Source: Deltaproteobacteria bacterium (GTDB lineage: Bacteria > Desulfobacterota > Desulfuromonadia > Desulfuromonadales > Geothermobacteraceae). From it: a DNA stretch of 19,761 nt. The stretch is from assembly GCA_003695205.1 (NCBI GenBank), contig RFIO01000194.1, forward strand, positions 1 to 19,761, read 5' to 3'. Shown here one piece after another: positions 13,939 to 19,761 of the stretch. The notes beneath the pieces are model-generated. The model was not told the DNA's origin, searched no databases, and saw only the letters and a list, made by a program, of their open reading frames with translations. The position numbers were made by a program, and so were the translations under genes. Numbering within the stretch: the stretch's first letter is position 1; every line of letters starts with the position of its first letter.

Positions 13939-15822
13939 ATGTCCTCCTTCTTCCAGTTCGAGCCAGACCGCTTTCCGACCCGCCCCGGCGTCTACCTCAT
14001 GAAGGGAGCCGATGGCGAAGTTCTCTACGTCGGCAAGGCCAACAACCTGCGCGCCCGCCTGCGCAGCTATTTCGGCACCTCGGGCGACGGCCGGGCCCAT
14101 GTGCGGTTTCTGCTGGAAAAAGTTCACAGTATAGACACCATCGTCACCGACACCGGCAAGGAAGCCCTGATTCTCGAAAACACCCTGATCAAACGCCACC
14201 GGCCGCGCTACAACATCAATCTGCGCGACGACAAAACATATGTCTGCCTGCGACTTGACCTGAACGAAGAGTTCCCGACCCTGCAGATCACCCGCAGGGT
14301 GCGCAACGACGGGGCCCGCTATTTCGGCCCCTTTGCCTCGGCCGGAGCGGTCCGCCAGACCCTGAAGGAAATCTACAGGATCTTTCCCCTGCGTCATTAC
14401 CCGATTGCACGCTGCCAACGCCGCGGACGTCCCTGCCTGTTTCACCAGATAGGCCAATGCTCGGGTCCCTGCCACGGCCTGATTTCAGCCCAGGAATACC
14501 GAAACCTTGTCAATGGTGCCATTGCCCTGCTCGAAGGCCGCCAGTCGGAAGCCATCGACCGGCTGAGACAGCTGATGCATCAGGCCAGCGAGAACATGCA
14601 GTTCGAAGAGGCGGCACGCCTGCGCGATCAGATTCTTGCCATCGAGGCAACGGTGGAACAACAGAAGGTGGTCGGCCACCGTGACCTTGACCAGGATGTC
14701 TTCGGCATCTGGCGCGACCGCGGCCAGGTCGAACTGGCCGTTCTTTTCTTCCGACGCGGCAAGCTGGTCGACCGGCGCGACTTCAACCTCGAATGGCGCC
14801 TCGACACTGAGGAACTGCTCGCCTCCTTCCTCCAGGAGTTCTACGCCAGGGACCTTGCCATACCCGACCAGATTTTGCTGCCGATTCCGCCCCATGATGC
14901 GGACAGCCTGCGGGAATGGCTGCGGGACAAACGCGGCCGCAAGGTCGAGGTCCTGGTTCCGGTCCGGGGGGCTAAGGCCGCCCTGGTTACCATGGCCAAC
15001 CATAACGCCGAGGAGCAGGCCCGCAAACGCCAGGAAAGCCGCGACAGTGCCGAAGCCCTGCTCGGGCAGATTCGAACCAGCCTGCACCTGGCACGCCTGC
15101 CACGCAGGATAGAATGTTTCGACATCTCGACCTTCCAGGGGGGGGAGACGGTGGGCAGCATGGTGGTGGCCCTAGACGGGACGCCGGCCAAAGAGGAATA
15201 CCGCCGGTATCGAGTCAGAAGCGTCACCGGCACCGACGACTTCGGCTCGCTCAGGGAGGTCCTGCTGCGCCGGTTGACCAGGGGACAGCGCGAGGGGAGT
15301 CTGCCTGACATGCTTCTGATCGACGGCGGCAAGGGGCAGGTGGCCGCCGTGGCCGATATCCTCAGGGGACTTGGCCTGGAAGGCAACGTCGACCTGGTCG
15401 GCATCGCCAAAAGCCGTGTGCACGCCAATGCCCGTGGCAAGATCGTCGAACGCAGCGAGGAGCGATTCTTTCTGCCCGGACGCAAGAATCCGGTGGTATT
15501 GCGGGCCGGCTCACCCGTGCTGTTCCAGCTGCAGCACCTGCGAGATGAGGCGCACCGTTTCGCCATCGAGTATCATCGCCGCCTGCGCAACCGCCGTACC
15601 CTGGCATCCACCCTCGACACCATCCCGGGCATCGGCCCAGGTCGGCGCAAGGCCCTGCTGAAGCACTTCGGCAGCCTTAAAAAAATTCGCGCAGCCTCGC
15701 TTGAACAGCTCTGCCAGGTCCCGGGGCTGCCGAAAGCTGTTGCACTGTCGATCTATCAGGCCCTGCGCGAAGACGCTTCTCCCTCCGACGGCACTCCGAC
15801 CAGTTCTCGCCGCAGCAACTGA
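13939..15822 (+). CDS. uvrC: UvrABC system protein C (excinuclease subunit)
   Basis: 627-aa nuclease that makes both incisions around DNA lesions with UvrA/UvrB. Order of domains: GIY-YIG nuclease (~12-95; PGVYLMKGADGEVLYVGKANNLRARL), Cys cluster CQRRGRPCLFHQIGQCSGPC (probable [4Fe-4S]), UVR coiled-coil that binds UvrB (~205-240; MQFEEAARLRDQI), RNase H-like nuclease (ECFDISTFQGGETVGSMVV, MLLIDGGKGQ, LQHLRDEAHRFAI) and a C-terminal (HhH)2 (IPGIGPGRRKALLKHFGSL, VPGLPKAVALSIYQ). Full length. There is no strong ribosome binding site before the ATG, but the N-terminus aligns with the family start. Its 3' end overlaps the convergent SHOCT-like gene by 67 bp. Confidence 0.97.
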   Translation: MSSFFQFEPDRFPTRPGVYLMKGADGEVLYVGKANNLRARLRSYFGTSGDGRAHVRFLLEKVHSIDTIVTDTGKEALILENTLIKRHRPRYNINLRDDKTYVCLRLDLNEEFPTLQITRRVRNDGARYFGPFASAGAVRQTLKEIYRIFPLRHYPIARCQRRGRPCLFHQIGQCSGPCHGLISAQEYRNLVNGAIALLEGRQSEAIDRLRQLMHQASENMQFEEAARLRDQILAIEATVEQQKVVGHRDLDQDVFGIWRDRGQVELAVLFFRRGKLVDRRDFNLEWRLDTEELLASFLQEFYARDLAIPDQILLPIPPHDADSLREWLRDKRGRKVEVLVPVRGAKAALVTMANHNAEEQARKRQESRDSAEALLGQIRTSLHLARLPRRIECFDISTFQGGETVGSMVVALDGTPAKEEYRRYRVRSVTGTDDFGSLREVLLRRLTRGQREGSLPDMLLIDGGKGQVAAVADILRGLGLEGNVDLVGIAKSRVHANARGKIVERSEERFFLPGRKNPVVLRAGSPVLFQLQHLRDEAHRFAIEYHRRLRNRRTLASTLDTIPGIGPGRRKALLKHFGSLKKIRAASLEQLCQVPGLPKAVALSIYQALREDASPSDGTPTSSRRSN

Positions 15823-16286
15823 AACGCCTCCTCGTCCAGTTCGCCAGCCTCGCGCAGCTTCACCAGGCGTGCCAGGGCACGCATTCGCTCCGCCTCGCTG
15901 CTGTCATCTGGCAGAGCCGGAACCCGTTCAGCCTCGATCTGCAACGGTACCCTCGCAAGAGATTGGTTGCTTCCCCCGGGAGGACCGAGGCGCAGGCTGG
16001 CCACACCACCCAGAAGGCGGACCTCCAGCCCGCGTTCCTGAATCAGGGGATGGCTGAGCACGTCGCCGAGACCTCTGCCGCGCCGCTTAAGGGAACGCCA
16101 GCAATACCAGCCGGAGACCAGCAGCACGACGCCACCTCCCAGAACAATCCAGGGGAGGTAGGCGATAACCCCGCGAAAAAAGAGAACCAGAAAGGCCAGA
16201 AGCAGCAGGACAATTCCGTGCAGGACCAGCACCAGGTGAGCCAGCAGCACCGAACCGAACAGGCCAACAGTTCGAGAACGTTCCAT
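15756..16286 (-). CDS. Two-helix membrane protein with C-terminal SHOCT-like domain
   Basis: 176-aa protein. Hydrophobic helices at ~13-37 and ~41-62 are followed by a basic segment (RSLKRRGRG), a short middle region and a C-terminal helix-turn-helix-like segment RMRALARLVKLREAGELDEEAFQLLRREL (~135-162). The latter fits the SHOCT (short C-terminal) oligomerisation domain. The function is unknown. The start ATG at 16286 follows AAGGGG with a 4-nt gap; the frame is open further upstream but shows nothing protein-like. The last 67 bp overlap uvrC tail-to-tail. An inverted repeat at 16292-16329 covers the ribosome binding site. Confidence 0.75.
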   Translation of the reverse strand: MERSRTVGLFGSVLLAHLVLVLHGIVLLLLAFLVLFFRGVIAYLPWIVLGGGVVLLVSGWYCWRSLKRRGRGLGDVLSHPLIQERGLEVRLLGGVASLRLGPPGGSNQSLARVPLQIEAERVPALPDDSSEAERMRALARLVKLREAGELDEEAFQLLRRELVGVPSEGEASSRRA

Positions 16287-16291
16287 AGATC

Positions 16292-16329
16292 CCCTTGTGA
16301 AAAAGCGCTCGGGCGACTTTTCACAAGGG
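16292..16329 (-). promoter_or_regulatory. 12-bp inverted repeat covering the ribosome binding site of the SHOCT-like gene
   Basis: CCCTTGTGAAAA (16292-16303) and TTTTCACAAGGG (16318-16329) are perfect inverted repeats with a 14-nt loop. In minus-strand RNA the downstream arm contains AAGGG of the ribosome binding site, 5 nt before the ATG, so folding should block translation. It could alternatively be a protein operator in DNA. Confidence 0.55.
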
Positions 16330-16380
16330 TACCACAGACCGCGGGGAAACAGGGTCGACGGAGAAAGAAATCGCCGGCAA

Positions 16381-16599
16381 TCAGTCGACAGGCGTGTCGG
16401 AGCCGGACTCATCTCCGGCTTTCCCGGGGACAAGCCAGGCGCGAAAGGAACGGCCACCGACGACAATTTCAGCCCGACATGAGGAATCGAGTTGACGCAC
16501 GGGCAGGCCGGGCCGAAAATCGCTTCCGACTTCAGTGCATGCGGCGGACAGGGGCTCGAACTCCCCCGATGGCGGGATAAATGGCCGGAATCGGTGCAT
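16381..16599 (-). CDS. Possible small hypothetical protein (uncertain)
   Basis: A 72-aa frame with GC-biased third codon positions and a plausible soluble stretch (RAEIVVGGRSFRAWLVPGK). It has no visible ribosome binding site before the ATG and no known motif. The same frame stays open upstream across the antisense of the dnaJ-like gene, which lowers its value as evidence. It ends about 94 bp before the SHOCT-like gene on the same strand. Confidence 0.25.
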   Translation of the reverse strand: MHRFRPFIPPSGEFEPLSAACTEVGSDFRPGLPVRQLDSSCRAEIVVGGRSFRAWLVPGKAGDESGSDTPVD

Positions 16600-16717
16600 G
16601 GCATCGCCGACCGGACTGGCCGGCCCTCCTGCAGAAGACACACAAGAAAAAAAGGATATACCTGCCGGGATGGTGCCGAAAAAATGGACGTACGTCAAGC
16701 CGGCTCGGCTCGGCACC

Positions 16718-16746
16718 TTGACCGACCGCCGAACCCTGCCTATATT
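16718..16746 (+). promoter_or_regulatory. Sigma-70 promoter of the dnaJ-like gene
   Basis: TTGACC (16718-16723), an exact 17-bp spacer, and TATATT (16741-16746), five of six matches in each hexamer. The predicted start is near 16753, about 24 bp before the ATG. No heat-shock (sigma-32) pattern is evident. Confidence 0.75.
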
Positions 16747-16776
16747 TTCAGCAACTTGCATGCAGAGGACAAAGCG

Positions 16777-17670
16777 ATGGCCAAAGACTATTACGCCGCA
16801 CTCGGCCTGGACAAGACAGCCACGCCGGAACAGATCAAGAAAGCTTACCGAAAACTGGCGATCAAGTACCATCCGGACAAAAATCCGGGTGACAAGCAGG
16901 CCGAAGAGCGTTTCAAGGAGATATCCGAGGCCTACGCCGTCCTTTCCGACCCGGACAAGAAACGCCAGTACGATCAGTTCGGCGATGCCGGCTTCCACCA
17001 GCGCTTCAGCCAGGAGGACATCTTTCGCGGTGCCGACTTCAGCGACATCTTCCGGGAATTCGGCTTCGGGGGCGGCGGCTTCGACGATCTGTTCGGCAAC
17101 CTGTTCGGTGGCCGGGCCGGTGGCTTCCATGCGGGTGGCGGACGCCGGGCCGTGCGCGGTCAGGACTATGTCATGCGCCTCGACATCCCCTTTCGCATGG
17201 CGGCCGAAGGGGGAGAACGGCGGGTACGCTTCCGCGGCGACCAGGGGACGGAAGAAGTCCAGGTGCGCATTCCGCCGGGGGTCGAAGAAGGACAGCGCCT
17301 GCGTGTTGCCGGCCGCGGTGGCCACAGCCCGGCCGGCGGTCCGCGCGGCGACCTGCTGCTCGACATTCACATCGAACCCGACCCGGTCTTCACTCGCGAG
17401 GGGCGCGACCTTTATGTCGACGTCATGGTTCCCTTCAGCGGCGCCTGCCTGGGCACAAGTGTTGACGTGCCGACCCTCTCGGGGACCAAACGGGTAAAGA
17501 TCAAACCCGGGACCCGCAGCGGTACCCGGGTACGCCTGCGCGGCTACGGCGTCAAAAGCCGCAGCGACAGCGCTGGCGACCTTTACGCCGTGATCCGCGT
17601 GGCCGTTCCGGAACAGTTGACCGAGGAACAGAAGGAACTGATTGAAAAACTGCGGGGAACCGGACTGTAA
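16777..17670 (+). CDS. DnaJ-class co-chaperone, CbpA type (no zinc finger)
   Basis: 297-aa Hsp40. The J domain (residues ~4-70) has the HPD triad (32-34), which stimulates DnaK ATPase. A Gly/Phe-rich segment follows (~85-130; FGFGGGGFDDLFGNLFGG). The CTD I/II substrate-binding domains run to the end (VMRLDIPFRMAAEGGERRVRF, IPPGVEEGQRLRVAGRGG, RGDLLLDIHIEPDPVFTREG, GTRSGTRVRLRGYGVKS). There is no CxxCxGxG zinc-finger repeat, so it is a CbpA/type II-like protein, not the dnaK-operon DnaJ. The ATG has only a weak AGAGGA ribosome binding site. It ends 18 bp before the convergent mgtC-like gene. Confidence 0.9.
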   Translation: MAKDYYAALGLDKTATPEQIKKAYRKLAIKYHPDKNPGDKQAEERFKEISEAYAVLSDPDKKRQYDQFGDAGFHQRFSQEDIFRGADFSDIFREFGFGGGGFDDLFGNLFGGRAGGFHAGGGRRAVRGQDYVMRLDIPFRMAAEGGERRVRFRGDQGTEEVQVRIPPGVEEGQRLRVAGRGGHSPAGGPRGDLLLDIHIEPDPVFTREGRDLYVDVMVPFSGACLGTSVDVPTLSGTKRVKIKPGTRSGTRVRLRGYGVKSRSDSAGDLYAVIRVAVPEQLTEEQKELIEKLRGTGL

Positions 17671-17688
17671 CAGGTAGAGGGTGCGGCT

Positions 17689-18390
17689 TCAACGATAGCT
17701 GATCCGCCTGACGGCATCGAGGTGCATGATGCTGGCAGCCAGGTCCCGGCCGACGCGTTGCCGGTGGTTGGTTACCACGTACTCCAGCACCATCTCCTCG
17801 TCGACCCGGTCGACGGACATGCGCACGTCGACGATCCTCAACTTGCGTGCCTTGAGAATTTTTTCAACATCTTCAGCAAGATGGTCCCGGTAGCCGGCGG
17901 TGATTTTCAGGCTGGTATAGCGATCCTTGCGCAGCACCGGATCAAGACGCTTGAGCCAGACCAGCCCGAACAGCGACAGGGCCGTCGCCACCGCCCCGGT
18001 GGCGAACATGCCGGTCCCGAAGGCCATACCCAAACCGGCGACCATCCACAATGATGCCGCGGTTGTCAGGCCACGGACATTGACCCCCTCCTTCAGAATC
18101 ACACCGGCACCGAGAAAGCCGATACCTGTGACGATCTGCGCCGCCACTCGCGCCGGGTCGAGACGCACCACCGAATCGGCATCAAGGGCCGAGTACTTGA
18201 TGTAGAAGACCTCGGAGACGACCATCATCAGACAGGACGCCAGCGCCACCAGCATGTGGGTACGCAGGCCGGCGGGACGGCCATGCCGCTCGCGCTCGAG
18301 ACCGATCAGACCGCCGGCCAGCGCAGCAGCCAGCAGCTTGGCGAGCACCATGGTATCGAGATAGATGGTCAACTGGTCGACGAATGCCAT
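17689..18390 (-). CDS. MgtC/SapB-family membrane protein
   Basis: 233-aa inner-membrane protein. The hallmark LAGGLIGLERERHGRPAGLRTHMLVALASCLMM occupies residues ~22-57, followed by IVTGIGFLGAGVILKEGVNVRGLTTAASLWMVAGLGMAFGTG, all typical of MgtC. The C-terminal soluble ACT-like domain (~155-233; LKITAGYRDHLAEDVEKILKARKLRIVDVRM) is also present. MgtC proteins are linked to growth at low Mg2+ and inhibition of F-type ATP synthase in pathogens; the role here is unknown. The ATG at 18390 is chosen because GGAAGGA lies 8 nt upstream; in-frame ATGs at 18399 and 18420 are alternatives. Confidence 0.88.
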   Translation of the reverse strand: MAFVDQLTIYLDTMVLAKLLAAALAGGLIGLERERHGRPAGLRTHMLVALASCLMMVVSEVFYIKYSALDADSVVRLDPARVAAQIVTGIGFLGAGVILKEGVNVRGLTTAASLWMVAGLGMAFGTGMFATGAVATALSLFGLVWLKRLDPVLRKDRYTSLKITAGYRDHLAEDVEKILKARKLRIVDVRMSVDRVDEEMVLEYVVTNHRQRVGRDLAASIMHLDAVRRISYR

Positions 18391-18398
18391 GCGCAACA

Positions 18399-18437
18399 TC
18401 CTTCCCGGAAGGAAATTCAAGTTATAACAAACTGTTA
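18399..18437 (-). promoter_or_regulatory. Two palindromes in the mgtC-like leader, one over its ribosome binding site
   Basis: TCCTTCC-C-GGAAGGA (18399-18413) has 7-bp arms; in minus-strand RNA the downstream arm is the ribosome binding site GGAAGGA. TAACA-AAC-TGTTA (18425-18437) overlaps a TATAAC -10-like hexamer and may be an operator. The -35 is not clear. Confidence 0.4.
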
Positions 18438-18481
18438 CAAGTCTAGCAGGGAAGGATCAGGACGCAACAGGCCGGCAGGGT

Positions 18482-18661
18482 TCAATCATAGTCGCGCATG
18501 TACATCATCGCCAGACGACCACGGTTGGCCAGGCAGGTCAGACAGACCCTGCCCTCATCATGGTAGACCTCCCGGGCCAGGAAGGCTCCCATCTCGACGG
18601 CCGGTTCGGTGGGGATTTCGGTTTCGGCAAACAGTTCGCCGCAGACGGTACAGGTTTTCAT
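18482..18661 (-). CDS. 59-aa CxxC...CxxC zinc-ribbon-like protein coupled to hemH
   Basis: A small protein beginning MKTCTVCGELF and containing a second pair CLTC in GRVCLTCLANRGR, giving CxxC-N~34-CxxC, a probable zinc ribbon. It ends MMYMRDYD. Its ATG overlaps the hemH stop codon (ATGA), a clear sign of translational coupling. Standard length filters would miss it. The role is unknown; co-expression with ferrochelatase suggests a link to iron, heme or metal handling, which is inference. Confidence 0.75.
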   Translation of the reverse strand: MKTCTVCGELFAETEIPTEPAVEMGAFLAREVYHDEGRVCLTCLANRGRLAMMYMRDYD

Positions 18662-19629
18662 CCCTGCTCGCCCAGGTGCTGCCTGACAAGTTCGGCCATG
18701 GCATCGATAAAATCGGCTCCGTCATTGAGCGACGGAGCGCGGTGGAAATGTTGAATACCGGACTCCAGGGCCAGGTCCCGGTACTGGATGTCGATCTCGT
18801 GCAGGGTCTCGATGTGGTCCGAAACAAAGGAGATGGGGACCACCAGCAGACCGGCCACCCCTTGCTCACCGAATTTTTTGATGACATCGATGGTATCGGG
18901 TTCCATCCAGCGCACCGGCCCCGACCGGCTCTGGAAGCCGATGGTGTAATGCGGATGTCCGACCCGCTTCATGACTTCGCTAACGGTGATCTGTACATGC
19001 TCCAGGTAGGGGTCCCCCCGGTCGATGAATTTTTGCGGCAGGGCATGGGCGGAAAAGAGAATGCGCACCTCGTCACGGATCAGTTCATGGAACTGTTCCA
19101 GTCCCTGCCGGATTCGGGCCGCCAGGGCGTCGAGGTAGGGAGGCCAGTCGTACCACTGCTCGATGACGCTGAATTCCAGTTCAGGATGGATGCGGGCGGC
19201 GCGCCGGCGGAAATCGTTGACACTGCTGCCGGTGGTGGCCCCGGTGTAGTGCGGATACATGGAAAGGACCATGGCCCGGCGGATACCCTGCCGTTTCATG
19301 GCCGCCAGCGACTCGTCAGCAAAGGGATGCCAGTAGCGCATGGCGACAAAGGGGACCCAGGCGTCGCCCAGGTGCCGGGCGATCCCCTCGGCCTGCAGTT
19401 CGGTCCAGCGGCGCAGCGGGGATGAACCGCCGATATCCTGATAGAGCAGCCGGACATGCCGACTGCGGAAATGACTGATGAGGCGGGCGAACGGTTTCTG
19501 CAGCACTGCCCCGCCCGGCAGCCGGATCAGCTCCCGGTCGGAGAAGAGATTGTAGAGAAAGGGCTCGACCGCATCGAGCGAATCGGGCCCTCCCATGTTG
19601 AGCAGGACCAGTCCGAGTTTGTCCGTCAT
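18658..19629 (-). CDS. hemH: Ferrochelatase
   Basis: 323-aa enzyme that inserts Fe2+ into protoporphyrin IX (or coproporphyrin III) to make heme. Family blocks: KLGLVLLNMGGPDSLDAVEPFLYNLFSD at the start, GGSSPL (67-72), MYPHYTGATTGSS (124-136), LFSAHALPQKF with catalytic H195, TIGFQSRSGPVRWMEPDT (229-246) and VVPISFVSDHIETLHEID with E274/E278. The ATG at 19629 is chosen because MTDKLGLVLLN aligns with the family start. An in-frame ATG at 19665 adds only residues encoded by repeat DNA. The ribosome binding site is weak (AGG about 13 nt upstream). The 59-aa CxxC protein follows with an overlap. Confidence 0.95.
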   Translation of the reverse strand: MTDKLGLVLLNMGGPDSLDAVEPFLYNLFSDRELIRLPGGAVLQKPFARLISHFRSRHVRLLYQDIGGSSPLRRWTELQAEGIARHLGDAWVPFVAMRYWHPFADESLAAMKRQGIRRAMVLSMYPHYTGATTGSSVNDFRRRAARIHPELEFSVIEQWYDWPPYLDALAARIRQGLEQFHELIRDEVRILFSAHALPQKFIDRGDPYLEHVQITVSEVMKRVGHPHYTIGFQSRSGPVRWMEPDTIDVIKKFGEQGVAGLLVVPISFVSDHIETLHEIDIQYRDLALESGIQHFHRAPSLNDGADFIDAMAELVRQHLGEQG

Positions 19630-19644
19630 AGTTTGATAAACCTG

Positions 19645-19669
19645 CCACGAAGGTACGAAGGACACGAAG
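19645..19669. repeat. Short ACGAAG tandem repeat upstream of hemH
   Basis: Three ACGAAG units (19647, 19655, 19664) separated by 2-3 bp, of a kind seen scattered in intergenic DNA of several bacterial groups. It occupies the place where the hemH promoter or leader would be. Confidence 0.5.
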
Positions 19670-19689
19670 ATAAAGCTTCTTCGAGATCT

Positions 19690-19761
19690 TCCTCTCCCCT
19701 GGAGGGAGGGGATTGAGGGGAGGGGGGAAACTCGAACGTCACCCCCATCCCAACCTTCCCC
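19690..19761. repeat. G/C-homopurine dispersed-repeat-like DNA running off the window
   Basis: A run of G-rich then C-rich blocks (CCTCTCCCCT, GGAGGGAGGGG, GAGGGGAGGGGGG, then CACCCCCATCCC, CCTTCCCC). The pattern resembles the family of short intergenic repeats that form imperfect hairpins. The right end is cut by the window edge, so the full unit cannot be seen. Confidence 0.4.

Larger units (their letters stand above)
16330..16776. other. 447-bp gap between the SHOCT-like gene and the dnaJ-like gene
   Basis: Contains the dnaJ-like promoter at the right end and a possible 72-aa minus-strand ORF (16381-16599) listed separately. The rest shows no recognisable gene or RNA. A short A-rich stretch (about 16645-16662) lies in the middle. 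Confidence 0.5.

Noticed and set aside
16292..16329. CRP-like site from the TTGTGA/TCACAA arms
   Set aside because: The half-sites are separated by 22 bp, not the 6 bp of a CRP site; a hairpin explains them better.
16381..17370. 329-aa minus-strand ORF over the dnaJ-like gene
   Set aside because: Most of it is the antisense of a well-supported J-domain protein. Only the portion left of 16599 was kept as a weak candidate.
1..19761. tRNA, rRNA, CRISPR, IS or prophage signals
   Set aside because: No repeat-spacer array, transposase, integrase or structured RNA gene was recognised on either strand.

Overview
The window reads as a GC-rich bacterial chromosome segment, most likely from a Desulfuromonadales/Geobacter-type deltaproteobacterium. 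This is inferred from gene content (two EF-P paralogs with EpmA/EpmB, a sigma-54 two-component system with a Cache-type kinase, a YkgJ-type Cys-cluster protein, a SatP-like transporter) and cannot be proven from the sequence alone. Coding density is high. I see no rRNA, tRNA, CRISPR array, IS element or phage gene.

Region 1 (1-3723) is a translation-factor modification cluster. It holds the 3' part of epmB (lysine 2,3-aminomutase type radical SAM), an EfpL/YeiP-type EF-P paralog with arginine at the loop tip (minus strand), a canonical EF-P with the modifiable lysine, and epmA, the EF-P beta-lysine ligase. A GAF-domain protein follows in the same direction as epmA. The two EF-P paralogs are divergent and share a 165-bp control region that contains a 17-bp palindrome.

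Region 2 (3724-10707) looks like a small-molecule uptake regulon. A histidine kinase with two tandem Cache sensor repeats and an NtrC-type sigma-54 activator (overlapping stop and start codons) lie beside two transporter units: an OFA-type MFS carrier preceded by an in-frame Cys-rich reading frame, and a SatP-like (GPR1/FUN34/YaaH) carrier followed by a small membrane protein. Both units have a GG-N10-GC sigma-54 promoter. Upstream of each lies a pair of TTGCA-N4-TGCAA dyads whose centres are 31-32 bp apart, and the MFS side has an extra variant dyad. I infer that the adjacent response regulator binds these dyads and that the kinase senses a short carboxylate. This is the most interesting system in the window.

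Region 3 (10708-13817, minus strand) holds a YkgJ-type Cys-cluster protein, an AI-2E family membrane protein, a cyclic-nucleotide-binding-domain protein and a secreted protein of unknown function with a possible LolA-like fold.

Region 4 (13818-19761) holds uvrC, a two-helix SHOCT-like membrane protein that overlaps the uvrC 3' end tail-to-tail, a DnaJ/CbpA-type co-chaperone with a clear sigma-70 promoter, an MgtC/SapB-family protein, a 59-aa CxxC/CxxC protein translationally coupled to hemH, hemH (ferrochelatase), and dispersed-repeat-like DNA running to the window edge. The SHOCT-like gene and the mgtC-like gene both have inverted repeats that could fold over their ribosome binding sites.
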